From Gracilaria vermiculophylla (lineage: Eukaryota; Rhodophyta; Florideophyceae; Gracilariales; Gracilariaceae), in NCBI GenBank assembly GCA_019155205.2, contig JAHNZQ020003147.1:2145826-2209825 (forward strand): a DNA stretch of 64,000 nt, written 5' to 3'. The first letter of the stretch is position 1; each line of letters begins with the position of its first letter. Positions 9,135-19,559 of the stretch are shown here, piece by piece. The notes beneath the pieces were generated by a model. The model was not told where the DNA came from and did no database searches. It saw only the letters and a list, made by a program, of their open reading frames with translations. The position numbers were made by a program, and so were the translations under genes.

Positions 9135-10739
9135 ATGCTCAAGTTCCGTAACATTTCGCTCCTCCGTCGCCTCTACGTCTGGGGGCTTTCCGTCATCACG
9201 CGTATAGCGTATGAGCCAGAGCACCGCGCGCCACTTGAAGATGAGCACCCTGATGCGCAAAGAATTCGACGAATCAACTCCGAGCTTGAGTTCGGTCCGC
9301 ATGCATGGCAAAATTCTTTTCTTGAGTCATCAGGATATGTCTCCTCTCCTCACAGACAGAACGCGTTCCAGCTTGACGACATCACCAGCTTTATCTCCGA
9401 TGGCATTGAGGCTATCGTAGATGACACTCTCACCCGCTGCTTCACTGCAGACCCTCCGCACCCCTGGAATTTCCTCACGAGAAACATCCCGCCCGGCAGA
9501 TGGCAAATGACCCCCCATCAATCCTTGCTCTGGTTAATTGGCGTTTGGGCGCGTTACTGTGTTTTCCTTCCTTTACGTATTGGTATCATCAGTCTCGGAT
9601 CCTTATGCTTTCTTACCGGATGGGGTGTTACTTACATTCTACCATTTCAGGTTTTCAAGCGTTTTACGCGAAAGTTTCTGCTCCGATTCCTGGCATCCGT
9701 TGTCGTGGCGTCGTGGTCTGGTTATGTACGCTACCATGGAAAGCGACCTGAACGCCGCCCGAATCAGATATATGTCGCTAATCATACCTCTCTCATCGAT
9801 CTATTCATTTTGCACAAAGATTATAATTTCAGCTGCATCGGTCAGCGTCATGGCGGTCTGGCAGGATTGCTACAGGATCTATTGATGGCTGCCCAGGATC
9901 ATGTCTGGTTCGACCGAGAGGAGGGCAGCGATCGTCGGGTGGTGACGCAATTGCTTCGTGAGCACGTCACGAATGGGAGCAAGGAGCCAATGCTTGTGTT
10001 TCCGGAGGGCACATGCACCAATTCTGAATATTGTATCATGTTCAAGAAGGGTAGTTTTGCGCTCGGTGTTGAAGTGCACCCAATTGCAATGAGATATCGA
10101 AGACGCTTCGGCGATCCGTTTTGGAACTCACAGACTACAAGTTTCCCCCGCCATCTTCTCGATCTGATGACGAGCTGGGCTGTCGTTTGCGATGTGTACT
10201 ACATGGAACCACAAACAATACAACCTGGTGAAACAGACGTACAATTCGCCAATCGTGTCAAGAAGCTTATCTGCGAAAGGGCTGGTCTGATAAGCGTTAA
10301 CTGGGATGGATTTCTAAAGCGACATCAGATTTCGCCCAAGTTTCTTGATTCACGACAGCGCGCTCTCGCCAACGTGATTTCGCGGAGATTGAGAGGCGAA
10401 CTACCCCGTTCAGTCAGTTCCTCTGTGCTCGCGGATATGGATGTAACATACCCGCAAATAACTGCAACGGCCAATGCAGCTGGCGGCGGAATAGATACTT
10501 TGGCTTTCGAACGCCCGTTCGCAGTAGATCAGTCAAATGGGAGAGTGTCACAAACGTGGGCGAGAAGACGTCGAATTGAGAGAGATGAAGGCAACGCGAC
10601 ATCGAAATTCGTGCGGAAGACCTTGAGAGAAGTCCTGAGATGGGTCATGGCCATTGGGCTTCTAGTAGCAGCAGCAGTGTTGACAGATAGACTAATGCCT
10701 ACGTCTATGAAGGAAACCCTGAGATCCCACTTTTCGTAG
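9135..10739 (+). CDS. Glycerol-3-phosphate acyltransferase, GPAT3/4/9 type
   Basis: 534 aa from the ATG at 9135; the frame extends 8 codons upstream without another ATG. The PlsC/LPLAT acyltransferase motifs are clear: 'NHTSLIDLF' (His217, Asp222; the H-x4-D catalytic motif), 'GLLQDLLMAAQDHVWFDREE', and 'VFPEGTCTN' (Phe289-Thr293). Hydrophobic segments at about 130-175 precede the domain and another lies near the C-terminus (about 505-525), which fits an ER membrane enzyme. The long N-terminal region before the first membrane segments and the sequence around the motifs match animal GPAT3/4 and plant GPAT9, which put the first acyl chain on glycerol-3-phosphate for triacylglycerol and membrane lipids. 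LPAT activity cannot be excluded from sequence alone. Confidence 0.85.
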   Translation: MLKFRNISLLRRLYVWGLSVITRIAYEPEHRAPLEDEHPDAQRIRRINSELEFGPHAWQNSFLESSGYVSSPHRQNAFQLDDITSFISDGIEAIVDDTLTRCFTADPPHPWNFLTRNIPPGRWQMTPHQSLLWLIGVWARYCVFLPLRIGIISLGSLCFLTGWGVTYILPFQVFKRFTRKFLLRFLASVVVASWSGYVRYHGKRPERRPNQIYVANHTSLIDLFILHKDYNFSCIGQRHGGLAGLLQDLLMAAQDHVWFDREEGSDRRVVTQLLREHVTNGSKEPMLVFPEGTCTNSEYCIMFKKGSFALGVEVHPIAMRYRRRFGDPFWNSQTTSFPRHLLDLMTSWAVVCDVYYMEPQTIQPGETDVQFANRVKKLICERAGLISVNWDGFLKRHQISPKFLDSRQRALANVISRRLRGELPRSVSSSVLADMDVTYPQITATANAAGGGIDTLAFERPFAVDQSNGRVSQTWARRRRIERDEGNATSKFVRKTLREVLRWVMAIGLLVAAAVLTDRLMPTSMKETLRSHFS

Positions 10740-11014
10740 TATCTATATCATGAGAGCGTTGGTTGCAACAAATGCAGATAGAGCCCACATCTTGTGAGTG
10801 CTCTTTCACAAGTCTCGCAGATCAGGGATGTAACCAATCATATGTAAATTTGTGCATTATGATTCCGCATTAATGATATGGACAGGGACAGCAGATATAG
10901 TTCTTGTCTGCGAACTGGTGGGTAAGAATGACAGCTCCATAAGTCACAATTGAAGCTAGTGAAGTCTTGAAACTGCAAAGGAAGGTTGAGGGACGAGCGG
11001 GATTCCGCCAACAT

Positions 11015-11521
11015 TTAGTTGTGATCTTGTGCACTCAACCACTCGCGCCATCCGCCGCATTTCGTGATATCTTGCGTCACAATGCCCAATGGTTCACAAG
11101 CTGTGCTATCTGCCGCCCATCCTTCGCAGATGAAGCCTTTGACAGTTGTATCGTCATCCAAGAAAATAGTCCCGAATCCAAGGGGTGACGGAACAAATTT
11201 GAAAAGTCCCCCCAGATTCTCAGTTGGTATATCCCAGACTTCTAGAGAAATTGATTTGCAATGAGGTCCTCCAAGTGGATGATAGATCATACCGGGCTTT
11301 GTTGGAGAGTCCTTTGAAGAGAGGGCGTGCATCGTATAACGAGGTGCGGACTTTGCTGCGCGCACAAGTTTGGCTTGCAAATCAGTGAGCTGATAGTTTA
11401 GGCGACCACCAGAGAGGTGAAGACCGCACACAGCGAATAGCATCGTTAATGGCCAATGGACAGATGATATTATCCTTTCTAGATCCTCAACTCCTTGAGT
11501 TTCCCAGAAGGTTTCTACCAT
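11015..11521 (-). CDS. Stand-alone allophanate hydrolase C-terminal domain protein
   Basis: 168 aa, Met at 11519-11521. The motifs 'LFAVCGLHLSGGRLNYQLTD', 'APRYTMHALS', 'KPGMIYHPLGG', 'LEVWDIP' and the closing 'VTQDITKCGGWREWL' correspond to the domain that follows the amidase domain in bacterial allophanate hydrolases such as AtzF. No amidase domain is in this frame or its neighbours. In AtzF-type proteins the C-terminal domain has been linked to decarboxylation or assembly; a free copy in a eukaryote has no assigned role that I know of. It is divergent to UROD with 428 bp between starts. A single exon with no frame damage and a full-length domain argue for a functional gene. Confidence 0.75.
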   Translation of the reverse strand: MVETFWETQGVEDLERIISSVHWPLTMLFAVCGLHLSGGRLNYQLTDLQAKLVRAAKSAPRYTMHALSSKDSPTKPGMIYHPLGGPHCKSISLEVWDIPTENLGGLFKFVPSPLGFGTIFLDDDTTVKGFICEGWAADSTACEPLGIVTQDITKCGGWREWLSAQDHN

Positions 11522-11949
11522 TACCTACTGTACACAACGCGGCGAGGGTGAGGCGGCCGCCGCGAAGGACATCAGCACAGTGTGCTCGTGTTACTTACAC
11601 CGCTAAAAAGAGCTGATTTATCTGATCATGAGATCCAATCTTTAAATCTCGGCCGCACAGATGTAATCGTTGGAGGGATGCCATTTCAAGGGTTGGTTGC
11701 GATTTCCCGAGAGATCGCAACGAGATGACACTTCTCTGGCTCAACGGTCCCGTTTTTTTAGTCGCTTTGGTGTGTTGATCTCGCCAAGCTGCACTTCGAG
11801 GAGTGCTGTATGCCGAATACGCGCTGACGTCGAGTTCTCACCGTCGGGCTGTGGCGCGCTTGTCACCCAACCTCAGCACGACGGATCCAACGAGTTTCCT
11901 TGTCAAGTTCGACCAGGATTTGAGCATTGATTATTCACACTTCTTTATC
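11522..11949. promoter_or_regulatory. Shared upstream region of the allophanate-domain gene and UROD
   Basis: 428 bp between divergent start codons. The UROD frame is open upstream to 11803 but without family similarity. No clear core-promoter motif stands out. Confidence 0.35.
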
Positions 11950-13131
11950 ATGGGGTCTCCTGTAAATTTGACTACAGCATTTCTGACCCCGGTTTGGTCA
12001 AGAAGTCTCCGTCACAACAATATTTCGTCTCATTCCACTCGGAATAAATCATTGCGAACCCACAAGGGAGTTCCAATCGCGTCTGCGGCGGTCTCCACGG
12101 AAGCTCCGCTTCTCGTCCGCGCAGGGAGGGGCGAGCCCGTTCCTCGTCCCCCGGTATGGATGATGCGCCAGGCCGGGCGATACATGAAGGTTTACCAAGA
12201 GCTGGCCAAGAAGCATCCTAGTTTCCGAGAGCGATCAGAGGTTCCGGAGCTTTCTATTGAGATATCCTTGCAGCCGTGGCGTGCGTTCAAACCGGATGGT
12301 GTCATTTTGTTTTCGGATATTCTAACTCCACTGCCAGGAATGGGTGTGCCGTTTGAAATCCCAGATCGGGGTCCTGTCATTGACCCACCGCTACGAACAA
12401 AGGAACAAATTGATGCTGTCCATGAGCTTGATTGCGAGAAGACCGCTCCGTTTGTCCGGGAAACTTTGCAGGCATTGAGAAAAGAAGTGGATGGTGAAGC
12501 TGCCGTCCTTGGCTTCGTAGGTGCACCGTATACTTTAGCAACTTACTGTATTGAGGGCGGCTCCTCCAAGAGTTATATGGCAATCAAGAAGATGGCATAC
12601 ACGGAACCTCAACTACTACACACTCTTCTGTCAAAGTTTGCAGATAATATCGCTGATTATTGCATTTACCAGATCGACTCTGGCGCTCAAGTCGTTCAAA
12701 TGTTTGACTCTTGGGCAGGACAATTGACGCCGATGGACTATGATGTCTTCGCAGCTCCATACCAGAAGCGAGTGGTTGACAAAGTTAAACAGGCGCATCC
12801 AGACGTGCCGTTCATTTTGTACATTTCCCAAGGTGGGACTTTGTTAGAACGAATGGCAGGTACTGGGGTCGATATTGTTTCAGTTGATTGGACTGTTGAC
12901 ATTGCCGATGCGAGGAAGAGATTGGGAAGTGAAGTAATGGTGCAAGGCAATCTGGACCCTGCGATTTTGCTTGGGTCAAAGGAGCTAATCAGGGAAAGAA
13001 CGTTGGACGTCATTCACAAGGCTGGGCGGACTGGACACATTTGTAACCTTGGTCACGGCGTGTATCCGACAACACCCGAAGAGAACGTGGAGTGTTTCTT
13101 CAAAACTGTTCAGGAGTTTTCATGGGATTAA
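11950..13131 (+). CDS. hemE: Uroporphyrinogen decarboxylase, plastid-targeted
   Basis: 393 aa from the ATG at 11950. The first ~45 residues are Ser/Thr/Arg/Asn-rich with almost no acids, as in a transit peptide. The catalytic domain starts with the signature '[13 protein letters not shown]' (residues 66-78), then '[14 protein letters not shown]' (active-site Asp), '[17 protein letters not shown]', '[10 protein letters not shown]' and '[15 protein letters not shown]' (substrate-binding His). All key residues are present and the length after the leader is normal. The enzyme removes four carboxyl groups from uroporphyrinogen III to give coproporphyrinogen III, feeding haem, chlorophyll and phycobilins. 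Mg-chelatase subunit D, a later step of the chlorophyll branch, lies 8 kb downstream; linkage is probably chance. Confidence 0.97.
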   Translation: MGSPVNLTTAFLTPVWSRSLRHNNISSHSTRNKSLRTHKGVPIASAAVSTEAPLLVRAGRGEPVPRPPVWMMRQAGRYMKVYQELAKKHPSFRERSEVPELSIEISLQPWRAFKPDGVILFSDILTPLPGMGVPFEIPDRGPVIDPPLRTKEQIDAVHELDCEKTAPFVRETLQALRKEVDGEAAVLGFVGAPYTLATYCIEGGSSKSYMAIKKMAYTEPQLLHTLLSKFADNIADYCIYQIDSGAQVVQMFDSWAGQLTPMDYDVFAAPYQKRVVDKVKQAHPDVPFILYISQGGTLLERMAGTGVDIVSVDWTVDIADARKRLGSEVMVQGNLDPAILLGSKELIRERTLDVIHKAGRTGHICNLGHGVYPTTPEENVECFFKTVQEFSWD

Positions 13132-13407
13132 GCGACACTATAGAGTGTTCGGATGACGAACATACACGCTGCGATTTACATTAAACTCTGACTCGATTCC
13201 CATGGCAGAGCTTTCTTCCCCATATTCTTCTATATTCCCATGCAGCATCGGCTTTCGCGCTAGAAAAAGCTTCCAGATTCATTACGTGACCACATTATTA
13301 TCGTTAGTACGAAAAAGGTAATTTAATACTGGAGGATCAGAACAGTTATGGCTGCTCATGTTGTGGGGAGGCTTAGTACAAACCGTCGTGAAGCATAGCT
13401 TAGCGTC

Positions 13408-14724
13408 TCAGGAATCACTCGTTGATCTTGATGGTAAAATACGCCCATCCCAATCTACAAGGATGGGCGGATCATCTGGCATAACGAATTGTTCCTCATT
13501 TCCGCGGAATATTGGAAAGTCTGTTTTCGGTTTGACTTTTGAGTAATGCAGCCCTGCTTCTCTCCAGTTCGCTGCCAGAGTGGTCCCATCAGGAAGATTT
13601 GCCGTGATTGTGAAATACCCCTTTTCTTCAACAAATTTGATCCACCACTGGCTCCACATTGTCGGCGCAAAACCGTTTACCTCTTGGCTCTTATACCAGT
13701 CTGTAGTCATAAGACCTTTCACATATGGTTTCTCATTGCGAGATCGCTTTTCTTCGAACCAGTTCCTAAACTCAACCCATTGATCACGCTGTGGGGCAAA
13801 TCCCCAGGTTCCAAGCAACTTGTACTTAAACACAGTGTATTCAGCGGGGATCTTCAACGGTCCGCTTGCCACACCTTTAATTTGTTTTGGCCGAAGCGTG
13901 GGCCTCTGTAGAGTGAATGCGCCTACATCAGTATCTTGTGCGTACGCAGCTCTGGCTACACGGAGCCATTGATAAAAGGCTGGTGATACTTCGAGGTCAT
14001 CCTCAAAGATTACCGCAAATTCCGTAGTTTCTTCGGTTATATTCCAAGTGTAAATCCATTGCTGATACAAACCAGCATTGACGGCACGTTTGTGAATAAT
14101 CTTCGTGCCATACTTCCAATCAACATCTCGACTGATCTGTAACACACCTTCATGTATGTTGCCCTCTTTTGGCCGGTCAATCCAGATATCCAAATCTACA
14201 TGGTCTTCTCCGTAGTTTGCCATTTCTAGAGATTTCAACAGCCGTTCAAGTGATTTACTCCGATCCATTGTGATGACAATCATTCGAGCAACAGGCTCCT
14301 CAGCAGCATCGAAGTTCGGTGAATTTGTCACTTCGTCCTCTGTTTTAGGCGTTACGAGACTGATGTCCTTCGCCTTCCTCTCTGTTGGAACGGAATTTGC
14401 GACAAACGGCTCGCTTTCGGAAACGAGAACAGCTGGATAATCATGCACACTAACAGATCGGGGTGGCGAACTCAAGGACGGGGAACGAGTTTCGGCTTGA
14501 GTTGGGAGTGAACCAATCCCAGACAGAGCATTCAAAGCCATTGCTGCTAGAGACGCTAACAAGAGAAAAATTATGACTCGCGAAATCATAAGAGAGCTGG
14601 TCGACACCACCGCGGGTCCTCTCTCCTTGGAATTTTTGATAGTTAGAGCGTTAATAACCGAATCGGATAGACGAGCCATCCGAAGGCGTAACAACGAAGG
14701 ATGATGTCCTTTCTGACTAGGCAT
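13408..14724 (-). CDS. Type II membrane glycosyltransferase-like protein
   Basis: 438 aa from the first ATG (14722-14724). A short basic N-terminus is followed by one membrane segment (about residues 45-65) and a Ser/Pro/Thr-rich stem, the layout of Golgi glycosyltransferases. The C-terminal domain begins 'MIVITMDRSKSLERLLKSLE' and contains 'EDDLEVSPAFYQW' (about residues 239 on), a DxD-like metal-binding motif of GT-A enzymes, and 'LGTWGFAPQRDQW'. It resembles GT2/GT13-like enzymes such as POMGNT/MGAT1-type folds. The sugar and acceptor cannot be read from sequence; cell-wall galactan or N-glycan work would be plausible in a red alga. Single exon. Confidence 0.7.
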   Translation of the reverse strand: MPSQKGHHPSLLRLRMARLSDSVINALTIKNSKERGPAVVSTSSLMISRVIIFLLLASLAAMALNALSGIGSLPTQAETRSPSLSSPPRSVSVHDYPAVLVSESEPFVANSVPTERKAKDISLVTPKTEDEVTNSPNFDAAEEPVARMIVITMDRSKSLERLLKSLEMANYGEDHVDLDIWIDRPKEGNIHEGVLQISRDVDWKYGTKIIHKRAVNAGLYQQWIYTWNITEETTEFAVIFEDDLEVSPAFYQWLRVARAAYAQDTDVGAFTLQRPTLRPKQIKGVASGPLKIPAEYTVFKYKLLGTWGFAPQRDQWVEFRNWFEEKRSRNEKPYVKGLMTTDWYKSQEVNGFAPTMWSQWWIKFVEEKGYFTITANLPDGTTLAANWREAGLHYSKVKPKTDFPIFRGNEEQFVMPDDPPILVDWDGRILPSRSTSDS

Positions 14725-15428
14725 TGTGATGGAAGTGTTCAAGCAGCAATTATTCTTTCTCACAACGTAGGCTTCAATGTTCCAGTTGTTAGCACTGCTT
14801 TACTTACAAACACTTGATCGCTTTTTCAAATGAAAGCGTTCTTTCGACAAAACCCAACGTAGAGTTGTATGAAATCCAGAAGCCGATTGATTACTCAGCG
14901 GGCTTTTTCTCCATTCCTACTCCGGATTGCGGTCCTGAGAACATCAGATCGATTTTACCTTGGTTTAGGTGCCGGAAGAGACAGCAAACTCGACAGTGAT
15001 CGCAGTAGTGGAATGAAGTACTGCTTTTCTTACTTTAATTCCAAAAGATCTGGTTGGCCACATGTGAAGTTCACTGGCAACAGCACAGCAAACCTGTCCC
15101 TATTACATCTTACAGTGGGCTTCTGCACCCCCAACCCGTGCCCCTCACCAGCCCAAGTTTCCAAACCGGGACGCAACTTTGACCAACTTACTCCTGCGGT
15201 GTGGAGAAAAAACCGCTGTTGCCGGAAAATATTGAGGTGGACGATTGCGGTGTTTTTCTCCGCCATACGGCACGATAACTACGTCAGATATCTCTTGCCG
15301 TGCAAAGAGAAACTGTTTCCCTGTAGCCCACACCAGTATACCAATCATAAGAGCGCATATTTCGGATCGTAATCACATGGACGCTTCTGTTTCATGTTTG
15401 AGTTTGAGAAAACATATCCAAAACCATT
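14725..15428. other. Intergenic region with one possible small minus-strand gene
   Basis: A minus-strand frame from an ATG at 15346-15348 begins 'MIGILVWATGKQFLFARQEI' and reads through 'GGEKHRNRPPQYFPAT' to an exact GTAAGT donor near 15193. The hydrophobic start and splice donor suggest a small membrane protein with an intron, but I could not place a convincing second exon. Low confidence. Confidence 0.3.
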
Positions 15429-16319
15429 TTAGAAGAAAAATAATGATCGTCTGCGACTCATCCATTCCATGAACAGTAATGCGAATGTTAGCAACAACGC
15501 CAACATGGCCAACCCATACTTCAAGACTGGTCGCTGCCGCTTCATTTTTCTCAGCTCCCGATTGCCACGTTCTAAATGAACCGTGGCATCTACGGCAAGA
15601 TTATATAAAGCTTCAATTTCTCTAGCTTGTTCCAATACTTTGGTTGCAAAAACATGATTCAAGTTTGCAATTTCGAAGATTGTTCGCTCTGCCTCCTTAA
15701 CTCTCTCCCTGGTTTCGACTAGCTCGCTCACGAGAGATGCATTCTCCTGAGCAAACTGTTGCTCCAGGGAGGTTATCTGATCACTGTCTTCCTCTTCCGC
15801 CACTTTTCTTCGTTCGCGGGCCATCTCTTGAGCTATGGCTGGATCGTATTGTATTTTAACTCGTTCTTTTGCGGCAATGGCCTCTCGTATGCGAGCCCCT
15901 CGAAGTCCCTCAGAAAGCCGACACACAGATTGCAAATTCTCGTTGAGAATGACTACAACACCCAACCTATGTGTGGGAAATGATGCACCCGGGCTTTTCT
16001 GCAGCTCCATAACGGCAGTTTCTTTTAGTTTTTCGATTTGGTTCACCGCCGCGCGCAAGAACTGCGCTATTGCAGAGTCAACCCGATCTCGTTCCCCGTC
16101 CACCATACCGCGTGCAGAGAAGTCCAGATATCGAGCTTTGCACTTTTCAATGAAGGATTTCATATCAATAATTTGAGAGGTAAGTCGAATCGCAAGCTTG
16201 GTGAATGCGTGTGGTTCCACCTCGCTGCTCTGCTTTATGGGAACTGCTCCATCCTTCAGTCGATGATGGGCGGCTAGAGCAGACAGCAGCTCACCTGTTC
16301 GATCGACGGGGAGCATCAT
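15429..16319 (-). CDS. Syntaxin-18-like Qa-SNARE (Ufe1/SYP81 type)
   Basis: 296 aa. The C-terminal architecture is a SNARE heptad region (about 205-258: 'RVKEAERTIFEIANLNHVFA' and 'QAREIEALYNLAVDATVHLE'), a basic linker ('RELRKMKRQRPVLK') and one tail anchor (about 270-287). The N-terminal half carries the 'FIEKCKARYLDFSARG' and 'DSAIAQFLRAAVNQIEKLKE' pattern of syntaxin 18. In that family the protein acts in retrograde Golgi-to-ER fusion together with Sec20 and Use1. The single frame starts at an ATG and is complete. Confident as a Qa-SNARE, moderately confident about the subtype. Confidence 0.85.
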   Translation of the reverse strand: MMLPVDRTGELLSALAAHHRLKDGAVPIKQSSEVEPHAFTKLAIRLTSQIIDMKSFIEKCKARYLDFSARGMVDGERDRVDSAIAQFLRAAVNQIEKLKETAVMELQKSPGASFPTHRLGVVVILNENLQSVCRLSEGLRGARIREAIAAKERVKIQYDPAIAQEMARERRKVAEEEDSDQITSLEQQFAQENASLVSELVETRERVKEAERTIFEIANLNHVFATKVLEQAREIEALYNLAVDATVHLERGNRELRKMKRQRPVLKYGLAMLALLLTFALLFMEWMSRRRSLFFF

Positions 16320-17688
16320 TCTGTTTATGATAACAAACGCGTATCACCAGAAGGATTTGGTTGATTGCAAAAGCCGTGAGTTGTAAGACTGAGGGTGAAA
16401 TCCTCGAAGAGAGTGGGTCAGTTTAGCAACCCTGCACTGTCAGTAAATGATAGCTATTTTGATGAAGGATATGCATGTCCTTTGTGGGAAACAGGCTACG
16501 AATCCATTGAGCCAGATGAGTAAATGATTATGAAGAGTAATACATGGGCCTGAAACGAGGCAGCCAGTTACGTTTTCGACGCCACAGATAGCTGTTCCTT
16601 TGTCTCCTGTCTGGGTCCCCTGACACACCTTCGTGGTACAAAATTTGTAGCAAAAAAATTTTTTCTCTACGATAAATTAATTTCAAGTCAAATACAATAA
16701 GGTACCTTTTTCTCGCCTAAACTGTACCGAAGATGTGGTAGATAGTCCTGCCCCTGCCCCAGGAGACCTGAAGATTGGCGTTATGAAAGCTTCGTTGAGA
16801 CAGTATTTCGTAGAATGGACGTCGGCAGGTTTTCGCGCCCAATTCTCATACCACTCGCCCTTCTTGATCTTTCATTCATTCGATGCCCACGGGACTTTGT
16901 ATTTTCACACAAGAGTAACCCAGAATGACATAGAAATGTCCCTGCAGTTTCCTTTGACGTATCTTCATTTACATTTTTGCAACGATTTCTAATTGGTGTA
17001 GAGAGCATTTTCGTGATTTGGTCTGTGGAGTCTTTCCCTTCTCCCCTTGTCCCTCACTAAAAATATAGACCTCTCAGACATCTACAAAGACTTCACGAAA
17101 TGTCTGCACAGTGCTCTACCCAAAAAACTAAGAAAACAAGAATACGACACTAATCCGGGCCACTGGACAACTGTGAAGCATGTTTTTGTTTACATACGAC
17201 CGATTTATTCTTCGCGATTCTCGCCTCATTCCATATGACTATTCCGGTTGACAGCTGAGAAATGTGTTCGATCTCGCCAACTTGAAACACTTTTTAATAC
17301 TTTATCCATCCCTCGAATCATGGACGAACAGCCGATTTGCTTCACTCCAAAGGAAGAGTTTGCTACTTGATAATGAGTCGAGGATATTTTTAGAAGTCCA
17401 ATACATAATTCGAAAGACATGGTTACTGAAAGACTAGAAACAGCACCACCCTGGTCGTATCGAATTCAGATTGTCGTTGTAGTTCGTGCATGCAGAAGGT
17501 CGACTCCAACACATACAAGAACATCAGTGGTACTGAGAACATGAATGACGCCTTTCCGATACTAATCGAACGAACGGTTTCCCTAATTCGCGAAGGTCTT
17601 AACCTGCTGAATCCGTTCGGAACTGTTGGATTTGAGCGTAAGTGGATGAAACAGGCTTGACTATGATGAACACATGTCTTGGAATCAG
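16320..17688. other. Intergenic tract without a recognised gene
   Basis: 1.37 kb. Frames up to 89 codons exist on both strands (for example minus 17423-17692), but none shows family motifs. I see no repeat or RNA gene. Confidence 0.4.
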
Positions 17689-18795
17689 TCATCCTCGCAA
17701 ACGAGCTAGGAGAAGTCTTAATTGCAATGCCAGTGGATAGGTCGTCCTCAAGCCTTGCTCTAAGCGCTTGTCAAGTGGGTTATCGCCAGCTTTCTGCAAC
17801 CTTCTCAAGTAGATATCCGCCATGATCAAAGGCCAAAATGCCTGCTTCACGGGCTGACGTAACAAATTACTTCTGAGCTGTGCTACCTTAAGACAACGCC
17901 TTGCCCTTGTGGCTACTGCCCTGAAAACAGGGACTGCATCTTGACCACCAGAAATAAGCTGCGACTGTGCTACGCCATATCGTTGCACAAGATCCCTTGG
18001 CATGTATGAAAGTCGAGAGGCTGCATGTGCTGGAGTCCCACGCAAGATAATGGATAGACCCACGGCAGCCCCCGCCGTTTTTGCAGTGTTTTCGACACGT
18101 GCTCCACCAAGCAGAAGGGCATGGAGATGGATGAGAGAACCCTGAGTCCGCTCTCCGAAGCTTTGTAACTCACCTAACGAGCGGAAGTTCGGATACGACA
18201 AGTCAGTCTCTCTAGCATCGATTAGAGTGTGGAGCATATCAAAATTCACATGTCGAAATGAAGATATCGATTCCGCCAGCACATCTAGAACTGGAGAAGC
18301 AGGATTTGGGTTGGGATTTGAGAGTATGTCTGCAAACTGGGAGCGAAAAAACTGCAATCGTAAACGGCCCAGATCTTCATTCGATACATTAGAACGAACT
18401 ATGGTACAGTTTTGTTAGATACATGTTTGACAATAGATCTATTTGTCTCGAAGTAACGTACTATTGGCCAGTTCAATGTTAAAGGCCCTGATCGCGGCAT
18501 GAGCTCTAGATACCGATCGCCGTTGAAGCAGATTAGCTAAATAGTTTTCGTTATCATTGTTGCGTAAGAGAGCAAGGGTGTACGCAAAATTTTCGGGAGT
18601 GGCAACGTAAGGTACCAGATGGGCATTGCGCATTGTGGGTGGTGCGGAGAACTCGCTACGGGAGTACCACGTCTCAGGGATGGTAAGTTTTCGGGATTGG
18701 GCGTTATATATCTCGGATAAGTTGAAAGGAATCGAAAACGCTCGTGCAGCGTGATGCACATCGCCCACAGCACAGGAATTGCGAGCGGTGGTCAT
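17689..18795 (-). CDS. Squalene/phytoene-synthase-like protein, NDUFAF6 type (two exons)
   Basis: Exons 18795-18462 and 18398-17689, with an intron of 63 nt. Splicing makes 'FNIELANIRSNVSNEDLGRL' followed by 'RLQFFRSQF', the typical helix of the family. Other motifs are 'FAYTLALLRNNDNENYLANL' and 'YGVAQSQLISGG'. The fold is that of squalene/phytoene synthases, but the two Asp-rich catalytic motifs are not seen, as in NDUFAF6, a mitochondrial complex I assembly factor. The protein is about 346 aa from the ATG at 18793-18795; the frame is open to 18900, and an ATG at 18825 is another candidate. The N-terminal ~55 residues could be a mitochondrial presequence. A divergent isoprenoid synthase is the alternative but is less likely. 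Confidence 0.75.
18399..18461 (-). other. Intron in the NDUFAF6-like gene
   Basis: 63 nt, GTACGT...TAG with a CTAAC branch-like motif just before the acceptor. Removal restores the family sequence. Confidence 0.8.
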
Positions 18796-19559
18796 CTGAA
18801 ACAGTGCAAAATCCTCGGTTCTCATTTCAGTGGTTTTTAGGACGCATATAAAGGGTACGCTATACAATTTTAATACATCTTGATTCGTCAATTGCTTCAA
18901 TTCTCGATCAGGTATTCATAGCTTGCTTGGAGCGGCTGATCTTTGCCATGGTTTGCGCATTGGAGAAATACATGATATACTGGTATCGGTTTCGGACATG
19001 GATAAAATTGAACGAGAATTTGAACTCGTTTCACTCGCATCAACCGGCTCTGGAATGACACTGTTCATGTAGCACTTTAGTCGACAACTAAACAGGCAAA
19101 TCGATGGAATTCAGTGTTGAAGAGACTGTGCGCAACCAATCTTGCATCCTTAAAGATCCTCAAACAAATCCTTGAAATTTTGAATTCATTCCTTTCCGTT
19201 GTTTTCTCGGGTTGGACTATCCTTGCTGACGGTGGAAGAAGTACATCTGCAAGAAGACAACTGAACGGAATGGGTGAAAGCTATAATCACTCCTCCATGG
19301 ATCATGCCGGGCTCATCAAAGAGAGAACGATATCGTAGATCGATATCAACATATCATTAGACCTGATGTAATGTTCGACCTCGGCAACTAAAACATACTA
19401 GTTCCGAAAAGACCATTTCCCCAAAGCAGTCGATCTGCCTTATAAGGTACATAACTGCCCGATGGTAATGAAAGTTTATGAATGTCTATCAAGTTCCGAC
19501 ATAACTACGATTAGTGGTTAAAACGAAATGCTGAACAAGTAGAATAAGTGCTTTAGTAT
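18796..19559. other. Intergenic tract, nothing recognised
   Basis: 764 bp between the NDUFAF6-like start and the TerC stop. It holds short frames only, without motifs. Confidence 0.4.

Noticed and set aside
12192..12380. Antisense ORFs within UROD and other conserved genes
   Set aside because: Shadow frames opposite well-supported coding sequence.
17689..18795. An active phytoene or squalene synthase
   Set aside because: The two Asp-rich prenyl-diphosphate binding motifs are not seen, and the protein fits the NDUFAF6-type subgroup better.
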